This document shows, piece by piece, positions 13,901 to 26,256 of a DNA stretch of 64,000 nt. The position numbers and the translations under genes are program-made. Each line of letters starts with the position of its first letter. Within the stretch, counting starts at the first letter, position 1. Where the stretch lies: NCBI GenBank assembly GCA_037389465.1, contig JAZARR010000078.1, forward strand, positions 2,101,001 through 2,165,000. Direction: 5' to 3'. The notes beneath the pieces are model-generated. The model was not told where the DNA came from. It did no database searches and worked only from the letters and a program-made list of their open reading frames with translations. This stretch comes from Baylisascaris procyonis. Taxonomy: Eukaryota > Nematoda > Chromadorea > Rhabditida > Ascarididae.

Positions 13901-16165
13901 TTTCTGTTATAGCAGATATGGCTGATGTGTAGAATACACGACTATCTAATGTTTGCTTCGCTTTTCAAAAAACCTATCAACTGTTCATTTTGTGATTCCA
14001 ATGAGAGGTTCATCTCAAAAATATTTATCTCAGTTGATTGATTTTCTTCTTTAATTCGCATTCTTTTTTTTTTTCACTTATTATTTTTTCTCACCAAATT
14101 ATATCTCACTTAATTGATCTTTAATATCTTATTGCACTAATTTAATTGATATCATCCGTTTCGCCAGGTTAATATTGATTGTATTTGAAATATTTGAGTA
14201 TTTGAGCCGTCGAACCACTTAGAATGTGACAACACTTATATTGAGCAAAAAATTTGATATATTTTTTTCTCTAAATTATAGCACAATTTCTATGTTTTGC
14301 AGGTATTATGATCGTGCATATGAATGATCATGCACTCATAAGAAAGGAATTTCATCATTGAAACGCATTCTGTTAAATTTGTGATTGGATTTCCAGAAAA
14401 ATTTCATTTTTGGAAAAAATTAATTTTTATGTTTAGATTAATTTCATTCGAATGGTGTATACTTCAATGTCCATTAACATGAGAAAAGATAAAATGCTTC
14501 TTAGAGAATAGATTAGATTGCTGACGTTCCTCATCGTCAGCACTCAGCGGCATTGTATTGTTGATCGTATGGAAAATTGTCGAAAATATAACAATTATTC
14601 CTCCGCTTACAACTTTAGATTGTAGAAAAATTTTTTGGTAATTGAGGGGGCAGGAGGGGCGGTATTTCTTTGCGAAAATTTGGGTATGAATTCACATCAG
14701 TTTCCAAATAAACAACTATGAAGCACTCAGGTTAAATTCGTAGGTGTATCATCTAAAGCAGCTCACGATAGGCCTGAAGTTGAAGAAAGAGCAGGTTGCG
14801 TTTTTGAGTTGGAAACTTGCTCTTCCAGCTTTGTGCTTTTTTTTTTTTATTGATCAAACAGCGTGAGTCACTGAGGCACGCAATGAATTGGTTGGTGTGA
14901 ATGGCAAATTGCCGTGGACGTTACGTACTGATACGTTGCTTTTCCCATGCAGTGCAATGCACTAGTTGAAGGCACTGTTTTCTTTGCTCATTTCTTTCAA
15001 GAATAAAATCTCTTACTTGCATCCATCAACATTCGTTAGATATATGGAAGAGTACGCGTAGAGAGGGCCGAGTGTGGGTACGGAAGGAAAGAGCTATTTT
15101 TCAGACCTTGACAAGCTTAGCTATTTAACTGCGAATATTAGTATACAAACTTTCTTTTGAATAGTAATGTTCTTTGGATATCTAATTCATAATTTATAAC
15201 AAAAGTAGAATTTTTTTCGTCATCTCATTGAGAAGCAGTCTTGCTCATTTGTCTCTTTTAGCTACGAGTTTTGAAATTTATGTCGTCGCTGACTGTCTCT
15301 GAAATTTGTTCGCCGAATTTCTACTTTAATTGATCTGGTTTTTATTTTTTAAAAAAAAAGAAGAAAAAAAGAAAGACATTTCTTCGGTGACATAATAATT
15401 TTCTATGTCGTCCTCAGTGATTGATATTTTATTTTGCTTCATTTTTCATAACGCATTGAAAAGTTTCTCTCCATGTTTTTGAGAGTTAAATTGCGAATTT
15501 CCTTCTTTACTTCTACCTGTTAAAAACACAAAAAAAAAGCTTGAAAAGAAAAGCTTCATCATCGGCTAACGTCTTTGCATTGTATATATAAACGCTTATA
15601 GGTTTAAGCAATTCTTTTTCACTTTGTAATTCTCGAAAGCATTTATTTATGCCTAGCGACGTGCTTATGAATTATGCTGCTGGCGAAAAACATGGCATTC
15701 TTCCGGTTTTTTATTTCTTCCGATTTTTTTTTCCTGTGGCATTTGTGTAATCACAGCTATAACATTGCAATCAAAGCACACTTCCATTCAACAAAAATAA
15801 TGCCGCTGAAAAATGAGTGCATTCATTTATGGCTTTAAGGCGTACATATTGTTTAGTTGTTGTTTTGCTCCTTCAACTAATGTGACCGTGCATTTCGAAG
15901 CGTTCTTTGATATCTTGCGTTGCACCTTCCGCTTTTTTTTTTTTTTTAAATGAACCGCTGAGGAGATTTATACTATTCCATTTCGTGCAAATGTTTTCCT
16001 GAGTTCATTCAAAGTTTTCACTGAAATGAATTATTTCATTAGTTTGCTTCGTTTCTTCAGATTGTACAAATTTATTCCAAAAGTTGTCGTCGTTTGTTAG
16101 ATTTGTCACAAATAGTGGTACATGTTTTTGATATGTTCGCAAATTTAGCGGGTTCGATTGAAAGA

Positions 16166-16223
<58 letters not shown>

Positions 16224-19200
16224 TGTTCGGCATACGTATTTATCGTTAGTTTATGCAATCTGTGGTAGTTTTTACTACCTTGCTATGTTCACTCAAGATG
16301 TTGAAATGCATATTTAGACTTAATTACATTCAACTAAAGTATAGTTGTTTGTCACGGAAATGATATATAAAAGTTGATGTCGTTGTGTTCAAAGTTCCAC
16401 TTAAGTCAATGTCAAATAGGTATTCAGGTGCACTGTGTGAAATATCTCCATGTATGCGTTATTGTGTACATACAATTTTTGCCTATATAGCAGTATGCAC
16501 TAAAAAGAGTGAAGCCGCTGAACAGATTTTATCAAGGTTTCACTGAAATTGTTGCATTCACCTCAATAAGTCGATTAGATTAATAGATGTTTAATTAATT
16601 GCGAATGGTAATGTATCAGATCCAACTTATCTTTCATTAATTACTTTAACCGGATTCTGAGAATTGCACTGCTGGCATAGAAATGTTACTGCTTGTGCGC
16701 AGGATTTGACTTCCACTCTAGAAAGGGTTTCAAGAGGCGCATTGGCTGTTCGAAGTGGGCTACACCTCATATTATGTCAATAGTGAAATTGAACCGCCGG
16801 ATTCGGAGCGATAAGTATTCTCTATAAAAAGCATCATTTATAATACTAAAGGCTAAGTAAAGCTGTTCTATCGCATATTGTTTGTTGCTGTGCAAATGTT
16901 GTTATGGAGACTTGTATTTGTCACTTGAGTGAATATGTTCACGTGAATGAATATCGTTGTGAAGAGAGTAGCGTACTTGGCAAGAACACCTCGATGATCT
17001 GAGCGCGTTATAGGCTGTCATTTCGATCGAATCGTTTTCAGAATAATTTATCCTTTCAACCAAAAATGAACCAAGCGCGAAACTGTTTTTAAATATACTC
17101 TAGCTCTTGCCAAAGTTTATTTATGCTTTTGATTCTCAGATCTTAATTCACTTGTGTGGGAGTGTTCAAGAGACATGTATTACATTGTTTATTGCCTTAT
17201 TGAAGTGCTTTCTAATCGAGTCAATGAATGCAAAAAGTTTTTAAGTTGGCAGATGTTGTTGCAATTTCACCCATTTATGAAAATCTTCGTATTCTTTCCC
17301 AAGTTGATCTAAAGCATCTGTTATTCCGAATAATGAAGGGAGTTCCCGGTTAACATAGATTAGCGCAAGTGGCACCTAGAGAAATTTTAATTGTGGCGTG
17401 TGGCAAATGACTCGAAAATTCGTGCACAATAGTATGCCCATAGTTAAGCGTTTTCGAATGGAGCAATAGTAGATTGTAGGACTTCATGTAGAGAAATTTT
17501 TCACCTTATAAAAACATTTTCAAATGCATTGCAGTTTTTTTTTTTCAAATTTCCATAAATATAAGAGTAGAATATTGGTTTTCATATATTTTTTTTTCAT
17601 AAAAGAATATTTTTGGCTGAACATTAAACGATATGATTTCGAATATCTGAGTAGGGCGCATTTTTCTAGTTACTTAGGTTAGATATGTGCTATTTGAGGT
17701 ATGATTCGAGGAAGGCACCTATTTATTTATTTTTTAACTACAGAAGAGGAGGTGGTAGATGCCGGCCATCTTCGTCTGTTCCTGGTGTGCCTTTGGCGAA
17801 TGCAGACGATAGGACGGTAGTCACTGAAAGTAGCGAGGAGGAACGTGATTTGCTCGGCACTGAAAAGGTTTCCTTCCAACTTCCGATGTTTACAGCCTTA
17901 AACCACTTGTAAAAGAAGAGGGCAATTTTCACTAGTCTATGCTGTGAACAGGAGGTCTATTACCGATCTGTGCTAATATTGATTCTGCGGTATTCAAGCA
18001 ATTCTATAAACGTTCGCTATATGAAAGTACATAGTTTTGGTTGGATGATTCCCAGATCATTCCATACTCGCGTGAACTCAATAAAGACCATTATTTTGCG
18101 AGAAAAAAAAAGCTGATTTGCTGGATCGTACGGGAAATTGCCGAAGTATCTTTTTTAATCGGAATTTATGCCGTAAAAAATAATTGCGATAATGAAGCAT
18201 TATTTTCAACAAACCTAAAAATTTGAACTTGCCAACCGGCTGATGTGGTGCGGACCGATGTTATTGTAGCAACCTTTTTAGAACGTCGCTCATATTTATT
18301 GACAGATGCTTTTCAAATGCTCCTGATGAATGTTGACTGTGCTTTATTCATACGAATAAGCAACTTGTGTTTTAGTTTGCATTGTAGAGGAGGTGAAAAC
18401 GGTATTGAAAAAATAAACCGCGCATTGAGTAATTGCTTTTTTTAAAGGCGGATCTGAATCTGGCCGACGGGAAGCTAAGAAGACGAGTGACGAAAGCGAA
18501 ATTGGTGCATCGACGAACACTAGCTTTTTATGATCAACAAGTAGCGGCTTTTTGTAGGCGCATGGCACCACAACTTTTCGATCAAGCACTTGTCATCAGC
18601 CTTTTGCCCAGGTACGCCTTTAAATTTTTCTATGCAAATGCTTTGGCAAGGAAGAAAAATATTAAAGATTTTAGAGCTTTTAGCCTCACTTAGACAGATC
18701 ACACTTTATTTAAGTAAAAAAAAAAAAAAAAACTCTAGACGAAGTTGCGAAAACGTCATGCGGATACTCACCGCTATCACTTGTGAAAACGTTCGGAAAC
18801 TTCAAAGAACCGCCTTAATAAATCTAACCTCGTTCCTATCCACGTTCCGTATTCTTAGTTTCAGAGGGTTTTGCACTTTGGTGGATATAACAGGTATTTA
18901 ATGTTGTAGGAACGAAATGAATGACCTACCATTCCGCGGTGTCAGAAGTGCATATGTGCCTGTCGTCACGTACAAATATCCAGAAGACATAAGTAAGTAA
19001 GCAGCATTTTTAAGCTCACTTAAATAATGAATTCCGACATTGTTTTTTTCTTAGTGAAGTGTGTAACTTAAGTAGAACTTCAGCATTTATTATTTCCATT
19101 GAGCATATTACTGCAGTTTAACAGCTCTTCTACGCTAGCCGAAGTGTTGAATATATGTGGTTAGTACGGATGCGTTTAAACCTTTATTTATGTGCTACCT

Positions 19201-22200
19201 TTGAAATGGAAGAAAAGAGTTGGCGAAAGCTACCTTTCCCCCTCAAAAGTTGATTCCTAGCAGGGGATAGCTGCAAATGTTATTTTGTTTGTTTTCTCTT
19301 CTCAAGTGCAGAATCAAGTATACGTTTATAAGAACCCATTGTTGAATGTCATTGACATGAAGTCATCATGACATATCAATGAAATTTTCAGACGATCGGC
19401 GAGAACATCGAAGTTCTGCAGTGGAATGTGCAGATTTATTTATTCCAGACTTTACAAGAGCGCGTCCCTATAAAGGTTACGAAGAATGGACCGGAAACGA
19501 AGAATTTATGCTCACGTTAACTGATGAACTTGGCAAAAGGTGTTGAAATTCTTTTTGAAATTAATATATAATGAGTAAACATGTATTCTTTCCGTTTTTT
19601 TGAGTCGCCTTTCTCTGTGGAGGGCATGAAGTTGATCGATATAGATGCTTCGCATTCGTCATAATTGTTAGATTTATTGTTTTACCTCCACAGTTTTAGA
19701 GCGGTTTTTATTATAGAAGGTTTTAATCCTGCCATATGTGAAAATAAAGGCAAGATATATCCGATCGACTACTTACTTTCCTATCTTCGTTAAACCGAAT
19801 TCTTTATTGATAAAAGCTCAAAGTTTTATTCGATCGATTTTCGTTGGTTAAACAAGCGTTTCGTTATTTTTAGGACGTTCGCCTATTGTATCAAGTTTTT
19901 ACCTCGCGATCATTCAATTGATATTGAAACAGGTTAGTGGCGAGTGTCTTCTTTTTTTGTTTCCGATGTTTTCCCGTTGGTTTCCAACTTTTATTGTCAT
20001 TGTTATCTTTTTCCTCTTGGACTCGAAAGTGTTGATTATCGATGGAAATTTTGAATGAATTTCAGCATCTACTTCATCAGAAGGTACATTACCTGAAGTA
20101 TTCGCAATTATTTCACCTATTCATGCTCCAACCTTTTATGCGGCACTTGCACGAGAATGTGTCAACTATTTGCTACAGGGTAGATCGACGCTGAAGAATC
20201 TTCTTGACGCAGTCTTTCGACGGCCGTTTCCGACGAATGGTGATTTCGGTTTTGTCTTACTTTTCTTTCTATTGTTTTCTCGCTACGATGTCTAAATTTC
20301 ACTTACTAAGCTATACTAAAATTCATGCTATGTATTTGGCCTGTTATGTGTAGCCAACTTATTGTTCTTGGTTCTGTTTTTGCTGTACTTGAATGTAATA
20401 TTAGCTAGCAATGTTTATTTAAAGTGATATATGCTGAGCAGTAATGATGTTATTTTATTGATCCGTGCTCGAGTGAAACCTGGGTATTTTTGGTTGATGT
20501 TTACGTATAAAGATAGTATCTGTTCGTATTCGTTGGATTTCTTTCCCACAACAGTGTTTATTTTCTTCATTGATAAAATACACTAAGAGATGCATTAACC
20601 TCAGGTGGTACGTTATGCGTCGCCGAGACAAGTGGTCGAATAACGAAGAGGGAAATTGTTATAAGAAGTCAAGGACCAACGCCTGGGAGGGCCGACTGTT
20701 CTTCGGTTGTGCAACGTATGGGAGTTGAAGTAACAGTCAGTGTTCTGGCAGCGCTATTGGCCGAGCAAAAGGTTCTCATTGGTGGCGACTCGGTAACGAG
20801 ATATTCATGTTTACTTATAAAATTACATTCATAAAACAAGTGGAGATTATTTCTATAATTGGAGTAACGCAGTTAGTCGTTAGCTCATCATAACGGAAAT
20901 CTATATGAATGATGCATTCATTGCTTAACGTCCCGATTGATGGAAAGTATGTGCTTGAAATTTTGATGGATTTCTTCAAGGAATTCTTTTAAATCAGGGA
21001 AATAAATGTTCAAGCTTGCTGAGCAGAAAATTCTACGCAGATGTTCCAATTTCATTTCTTAATTTTGAAAGTTTTCAATGCCCCACTCATTATTTCCTTC
21101 GGGCTATTTAGACCGTTACCCTCCATTCTATTACAGCTCCAAATCTTGGTTATGTCAGGTGCCGTGGCACTGCCAGTTCGTAACTAACTTATTTCTACAA
21201 TAACCAGTTTACCTTATCACGTAACATAAGTGACTTTCGCAAACCCTTTTATGACTAGTGAAGCTCCTAGGTCATGCGGCTGATTCCGTGTCTGGATTGA
21301 TTCCGTTGTATTATGGCAGAGTGAAGGGCTGGACCTGAAGTTTCCTCTCAATTAAACTTGCTGGAAGGAAGGATTCTGAGGATGTATTTGATTCTAACAT
21401 GTCACGTTGCAGGATTGCTAATGTGCTGTTGTTAAGGTTCAGTCGGTGTGTCACGCAGTGCAGTCGCTAGTTTCGTTACTGCAACCGTTTTCTTGGCCAT
21501 ATACGCTTGTTCCTGTACTTCCCGATACACTTCTTGAGCTTGCCAATTCCCCGACGCCTTACTTACTTGGTGTTCTACGGTTCGTTTATAGCATCTAGTT
21601 CGCTCTTATTCATATTAACACGAGAGCCACTGAATTTCTCGAAGGAGATTTGCTTAGTAATAAAAATGAAAGTGAAGTGTTGTAGATGAGATGCCCGTTT
21701 GTTTCTTATTCTCTGTCCGCTCAAAATAGGATAACTAATTTTTCGGTGATTTCAAACCGACAATTCCAACAGTTCATAGGAAACCTCATATTTTTTGTGT
21801 AATCTTATATGGGAAGCATCACTGACTAAAATTACACTTAGAAAATAATCCTTAAATTATTGTCGAGGAAATGCTGACAATAGAATCCCATATATGATAG
21901 CTTGGATAGTATGAAAGAAAATATAGCAATCATTTGGTTAGCTTTTTCAGATTTTCCAGCAACTTTTATTGGCTGCCATTTTTTTCCAAACCCTGAAACG
22001 TTTCAAATTGTTGCATGTTCATTAAATATGTAAAATTTGTCGTGATAAGAATTTCTTTCAAGGCGAATCAATCACAAACGCTTAGGAAATTGTTGGCAGA
22101 GCGGGAGCCATTTTGACGTATTTGCTATGCCGTTTGCCTACGTTGATTGTTCGGTGATAAAATATTTTCAGCAATAATCTCTACAAGCTTAAAGACCTTC

Positions 22201-25200
22201 TTGTTGGTGGATGCCATAATTCCGATGATCTCATGCAGGTAGGTCTTTGATTTATTTTCGTGTTTCCTTATATTTAAAACAGTGATGATATAAATGATGC
22301 AATCGCTTAGAACGTAGTCCTCGCAGCTGATGAGCAGCCAGAAAGTATTGGGAATCAGTTAGTATAGTCTGCAATCTTTTCCTTTTTTACGCTTGCTAAA
22401 ATCGAGAAAATTTATGGGACTTAATTTTTGATGGCAAGAAAAGGAGAGGAGGACTGCCACTCCGAATTCCTCACAACCGTCCCGTTGTTGAATTGTTTCC
22501 TTGTTCTCACAATTCAACGATTTATAGATTTTAAATGATCAATAGAACCCATAAGCTCTGCTGGCGCATATACGCTTATGCATTCGTGCGGGATCTTCCG
22601 TTCTTTGGCAGGGTTCCGACATTACTGCTAAGTAAGCCAAGAACTTAAATTTGCTTCATCCTACATAAATGAGTTGTGAACAATAATTTCTGACTACAGA
22701 GCACACTTCCAGTTCTCTATGGTAAATAAAGTAACTACTTCCAGGATGACGTAATAATAGTGGATCTCGATGGTGGTATTTTCGTACCTCAGCCATCCGA
22801 GCTTTACAGTGCAAGCCAGGGTGCCGATTACAAAGAAAAAAGTGCTCTTATGCTCTGCGAAAAACTGCTTTTACCAAAAAAGCTCGCTATCAACCTCATC
22901 CTTTCGTTCAAGGAAGCCCTCGCTGGAGGATCCGGACCTGTCGCCGATGATTTACTTCAAAAGGTAGGTCAATTTCAAACGTTCAACACAACGTACATGT
23001 ACGACGGTCATGGAGCTCCACAGTCAGCAGTCATTAAAATAGATTAGCTATTTTTGTGTGTATCGGTCTCTCTGTCCCTGTGTGTTTCTATGTTTGTCTC
23101 TGTGTACGTCTGTGTATCTGTGTCTGTCCATGTGTCTGTGTACCTGTGCCTGTCTGTATGCTTCTCTCTGTGTCTGTGTCTGTCTGTGTGCTTGTGTCCG
23201 TCCGTGGGTCTCTGTCTGTCTCTACATCCGTGCCTGTGTCCGCGTCCCTGTGTCTGTGCCTGTCTGTTTGTCCGTGCCTGCCCGTGTACCTGTGTGCCTG
23301 TCTGTGCGTCTATATGTGTCTGCGTTTGTCTGTGTCTCTTTGTCTGTCTGTATCACCTTCTGTCTGTGTGCCTGTGTCTGTCTGTCTCTGTGTGTCTGTG
23401 TTCGTGCGTCCATATCCGTGTGTGCGTCGCCGTGTCCACGTGTGCCTGTCTGCGTGTCCGTGTCTGTCTGCAACTGTGTGTCTATATTGGTGTTGGTTTG
23501 TCTGCCTGTGTCTGTGTCTATCTGCATGTCCATGTCTGTCCGTGTGTTATCTGTTTCTGTATCCAGGTGTGCCTGTGTCTGCGCCTGTCTGTGTGCCTCT
23601 CTCCATGCCTGTGTCAGCGTCCGTGTACGTCCGTGCATATCTGCCTGTCTGTGTCTGTATCTGCCTCTGTGTCTGCGCGTCTGCGTCTCCGTGTGTGCCT
23701 GTCTGTTCTGTGCGTGTGTACGTGTGTGTCTGTATCTGTGTTTCTGTGTCTGCGTCTGTCTGCCTGCATGTCAGTGTCTGTTTGTCCGCGCCTGTGAGCC
23801 TGCGTCTGCCTGCATCTGTGTCTGCCTGTGTACCCGTGTATCTGCTTGTGTGTCTGTGATCAGTGTTTGTGTCTGTCTGTGTCTCTCTGTCCGTGTGTCC
23901 GCGTCTGAGTGTGTTTGTGTCTCTCTGGTATCTGTGTGTCTTTCTCTGTGCCTATCTGTCCGTGTCTTCCTGTGTGTTCGTCTGTCTGTGAGTGTCTGTA
24001 TCTGTCTGTTTTTCTGCGTGTGTGTCTGTGTCCGTCCGCCTGTCTGTGCGCCTGTTTGTGGGTGTGTGCCTGTCTGTTTGTCCGTACCTGTTCTGTCTCT
24101 CCGTGCCTGTATCTGTTTGTGTGTCCGTGCCTCTCTGTGTATCTGCGCATATCTGTGTCTTTGCGTCTGTGTCTGTTCTGTATCTGTATATCCGTTTTTA
24201 TCGGTGTGTCTGTGCCTTCTTTGTATCTGTGCATGTCTGTGTCCGTATGTGTGCCTGTTCTGTTTGTGCGTCTCTGTATGTGTCTGTCTGGGACATCTGT
24301 AAGTCTGTCTGCGTCTGTGTGCCTGCGTGTTTGTATATCTGTCTGCCTGCGTCCATCTTTGTCTGTGTCTTTGCCTGTCCCTGTCTGTCCCTCGGTTTGT
24401 CTGTGTCTGTTTCTCTGTGTATCAGTGCGTCTGTGTCTGTCTATATATCTGTGCGTCTGTGTCTATCTGTGTGTGTGTCTAGCTGTGTGTCCATGTATCC
24501 GTGTACCTGTGTCTCTCCGTGTGTCTATGCCTGGCTGTGTGCCTGGGTCTGTCTCTTTGTCTATGTCTGTCCGTCTGTGTTTTTGTCTGTCTGTGTGTCC
24601 GTGTCTGCCAGTGGCTGTATCTGTCTGTGTCTCTGCGCGTCTGTGTCTGCCTGTGTGTCCGTGTCTTTCTGCACCTGTCTATCTGTGAATCTGCGTCTAT
24701 CTGTATGTTCACGTCTGTCTGTCTGTGTCCTATGTGTCCGTGCATCTGTGTGTCTGTGTGTGTGGGCGATAGGGGAGGAGGAAGGGAAGAAGTAGGGAAT
24801 CCAAACCTGGAATCTATAGACGATATTTGAACTCATTGGCTGTATCTGTGAGAAAATGTTCTCAGCCAGTACATATAATAATTACTCATGATTGACTGTC
24901 CTACAACGAAAAGGACAATGGCACATTTGTTCAGACAGAGAGATAAGCTCCTTAGGGAAGGCGTTTTAGTGGGTTGCCGTCGGAAAATTGCGCATACTAT
25001 TTTCCAGTTGTCGAAACCTTAAAATGCAGTTTCCTTTGGCGTTTCTTAGCATCATTTTTAGCCGCCTACGTCTGACCCCAATCACTGTTCCGCAGATTTT
25101 TTGTGACGATATTATGAGAGTGATTTGCAGTCTCATACTCACTCTTATACTTCAATCACAGTTATGTTCTATGCTGGTCCAAGGTGCAGTACGTCGATAC

Positions 25201-26256
25201 TGCATACGTAATAAATCTTTCACGTAATATGTTGTTTTAGGCGATGTTAGCATGGCTTGCATCACTCGTTGGTCATTATAAGTGGTGCGGCCTGCTGTCA
25301 TCTTATGTGGCCGATTGCAACGGCGATCCTGGGCCGTTACGAGCATCGTTAACGCAGCTGGTTGCAGCGCACAATTCTACATCGGCTCGTCGCTTCACCG
25401 AGTGGTTCATCGAAACGGGTATTTTCCGTGACTGGATAAGAAGACGGGTATTGCTTAAAATCGTTCATCCTTTACTACTTTCAATTTGGAAGGAACTGTG
25501 TTTGAGAGGAAAGAAGCGCAAGGTTTCCAACATCAGCTAACTGGGGCAATAAGAATACACTATTAGAATCAAAGAAAAAAATTGACTTCAGGAAAGAAAT
25601 ATTCGCCGGAAGATCTGAAGTTGCATTCTTCAATAAATCTGGTACCGTAATAACAGGTACGGTTGTAAACAAGAATGAAGGTGCGATTTATCATATAAGT
25701 TTCGTATGTGCAATGTTTTAGAAGTTCACTTTTGAGTTACACAAAGAGTAAGTGAATATCATCCCAGCTGAAGTGAGAAAGTACGTCCCCTCTACCACCT
25801 CTTCCCCTTCTGAAATTATCTCTTCTGTAGTGCAAACCGGCAATGGCTACTTCTTCACATAGGGATTTGGTTAAACGGATATTTTAATACCACAGAGGCC
25901 CTAAAATTATTCACAATTGTTGCCTCAAAGTCAATGCGAGAAGATATGTTGAAATAGACCACACCCACAAATGCTGTGTGGCAGCATTTTACTCGCAGCA
26001 ACATAAATTTCTCGTCCCTAAAATATTAGTGTAAAGTAAAAAAGAATTGAGAGAGAACTTGGTGCCGCATTTACAGGTAAGTAGCGCACCGGAAATGCGC
26101 GATCGGGTATGGGTGAATGGCGAAGATGCGGCCAATCAGCGGCTTGACGAACTAGCCACATCGCTGGCTCCTCAGACCTCACACAATCGTCTCTCACATA
26201 TTTTCACTCGTGCACATACGGCACTCTTTCGTTCTCATTTGTTGAAGAAATTTTGA
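608..26256 (+). CDS. DENND2: DENND2-family DENN-domain Rab GEF, 19 coding exons, 910 aa
   Basis: Exons: 608-748, 959-1033, 1554-1767, 3209-3267, 10296-10493, 10917-11093, 12907-13019, 17744-17867, 18448-18611, 18910-18992, 19392-19539, 19874-19932, 20066-20239, 20605-20792, 21437-21579, 22172-22238, 22745-22963, 25241-25447, 26077-26256. All junctions are GT-AG with matching phases, giving 2733 nt. The first 400 residues are low-conservation linker with family-like motifs: [11 protein letters not shown] (103-113) and PPPLPPKPS (207-215). The DENN module follows. uDENN begins near 408 ([14 protein letters not shown]) and includes [10 protein letters not shown]. cDENN spans about 510-690 and includes LPEVFAIIS, a helix ending in [13 protein letters not shown], and the [13 protein letters not shown] block that is diagnostic of the domain. 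dDENN is carried by the exons at 22745 and 25241 ([27 protein letters not shown]). DENND2 proteins activate Rab GTPases such as Rab9 or Rab13 on endosomal and trans-Golgi membranes; that role here is inferred from the family. Exon order and length fit human DENND2A-C (about 930-1140 aa). Exons 4, 5 and the last are the least certain. Confidence 0.88.
1768..3208 (+). other. DENND2 intron 3
   Basis: Intron with a 23-T homopolymer at 1785-1807, a second T run near 2469-2484 and a G-rich patch around 2971-3000. Short ORFs on both strands have no splice context or family resemblance. No gene is seen. Confidence 0.7.
3497..3524. repeat. Perfect hairpin, 12-bp arms, 4-base loop
   Basis: Left arm tatatgtgacat (3497-3508), loop gctg, right arm atgtcacatata (3513-3524). 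Directly downstream the 12-mer ttcgaaaccaag occurs twice, about 37 bases apart (near 3530 and 3567). It could be a transcribed hairpin or a remnant of a small inverted-repeat element. No target-site duplication is evident. Confidence 0.7.
7901..7980. repeat. Two-copy 45-bp tandem duplication
   Basis: The block with acatgtctgaattataact starts near 7906 and again near 7951, with a few differences in the last bases. It lies about 150-200 bp upstream of the rDNA insertion. Confidence 0.8.
8120..8314 (+). other. Probable external transcribed spacer attached to the 18S pseudogene
   Basis: This stretch is more GC-rich and CpG-containing than the surrounding intron and runs straight into the 18S 5' end. 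By position it would be the 3' part of the 5' external transcribed spacer carried along with the 18S copy. The left boundary is estimated from base composition only. Confidence 0.4.
8315..9662 (+). pseudogene. 18S (small-subunit) rRNA pseudogene, 3'-truncated
   Basis: The sequence follows nuclear SSU rRNA from its 5' end (gattgattctgtc, then taagccatgcatgtctaag) through the 530 loop (agcagccgcggtaattcca), the tgcatggaataatag helix and the gtggtgtatggccgttc block. It then stops matching shortly after agactctagcctattaaat. About 1350 of roughly 1750-1800 nt are present; the 3' quarter is missing. Nearly invariant positions are changed, mostly C to T or G to A: gtgctagcagcc for gtgccagcagcc, cgaacgactcattac for cgaacggctcattac, gagaaatggctac for gagaaacggctac, and an altered aaaggaattgacggaag block. 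It is therefore a decayed copy. It sits in sense orientation inside DENND2 intron 4, outside any rDNA tandem array. Confidence 0.9.
9663..10295 (+). other. Remainder of DENND2 intron 4
   Basis: AT-rich sequence from the end of the rDNA homology to the acceptor tgtcaag before exon 5. The first 60-70 bases after 9662 may be highly diverged rDNA. No gene is seen. The exon 5 acceptor is weak but keeps the frame (phase 0). Confidence 0.5.
11094..12906 (+). other. DENND2 intron 6 with a doubtful extra exon
   Basis: Mostly AT-rich. After the acceptor tgttcgcag (ending at 12519) there is an open stretch in phase 0 with possible donors after 12540 or 12584. It would add a hydrophobic or short peptide without family support. 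Skipping it keeps phase 0 into the exon at 12907, so I left it out. Confidence 0.5.
13020..17743 (+). other. DENND2 intron 7, 4.7 kb, with TG and TA microsatellites
   Basis: Intron with a TG tract at about 13867-13898, a pure TA tract at 16167-16222, and several T or A homopolymers (14063, 15349, 15931). The ORF at 13079-13360 shows no recognisable domain. No gene is seen. Confidence 0.7.
16167..16222. repeat. (TA)n microsatellite, about 56 bp
   Basis: Uninterrupted TA dinucleotides within DENND2 intron 7. Confidence 0.95.
20240..22744 (+). other. DENND2 introns 13-16
   Basis: The introns 20240-20604, 20793-21436, 21580-22171 and 22239-22744 separate the exons for the core of the DENN domain. 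They are AT-rich with no repeat or ORF worth recording. The exon between the second and third carries the PFSWPY block. Confidence 0.6.
23052..24766. repeat. Degenerate TGTCTG/TGTGTC minisatellite, 1.7 kb
   Basis: The plus strand is built almost entirely from short variants of TGTGTC, TGTCTG, CCGTG and CCTGTG, and is nearly devoid of A. The lack of A-containing stops leaves long open frames of up to about 400 codons. These translate into Cys/Val/Leu/Ser runs on the plus strand and Thr/Asp/Arg/His/Gln runs on the minus strand. These are compositional artefacts: there is no conserved domain, and the tract lies wholly inside the intron between DENND2 coding exons 17 and 18 (22964-25240). It is flanked on the right by a purine-rich stretch (24767-24797). 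Confidence 0.93.
24830..25240 (+). other. 3' part of DENND2 intron 17, with a possible skipped exon
   Basis: After the acceptor at 25095 there is an open phase-0 stretch to about 25181. It is followed by a GTGCAG donor-like site that would end in phase 1 and break the frame into the exon at 25241. Direct splicing from 22963 to 25241 keeps phase 0 and restores the dDENN order, so I treat this as intron. Confidence 0.5.
25448..26076 (+). other. Last DENND2 intron
   Basis: A 629-base AT-rich intron. Its acceptor tttacag is followed immediately by GTAAGT, a perfect donor-like hexamer forming the first six bases of the last exon (codons Val-Ser). No ORF of note. Confidence 0.6.

Noticed and set aside
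23052..24795. Long overlapping ORFs of up to 414 codons on both strands
   Set aside because: They arise because the TGTCTG-type repeat lacks A-containing stop codons. The products are low-complexity Cys/Val/Leu or Thr/Asp/His/Gln strings, and the tract lies inside a DENND2 intron.
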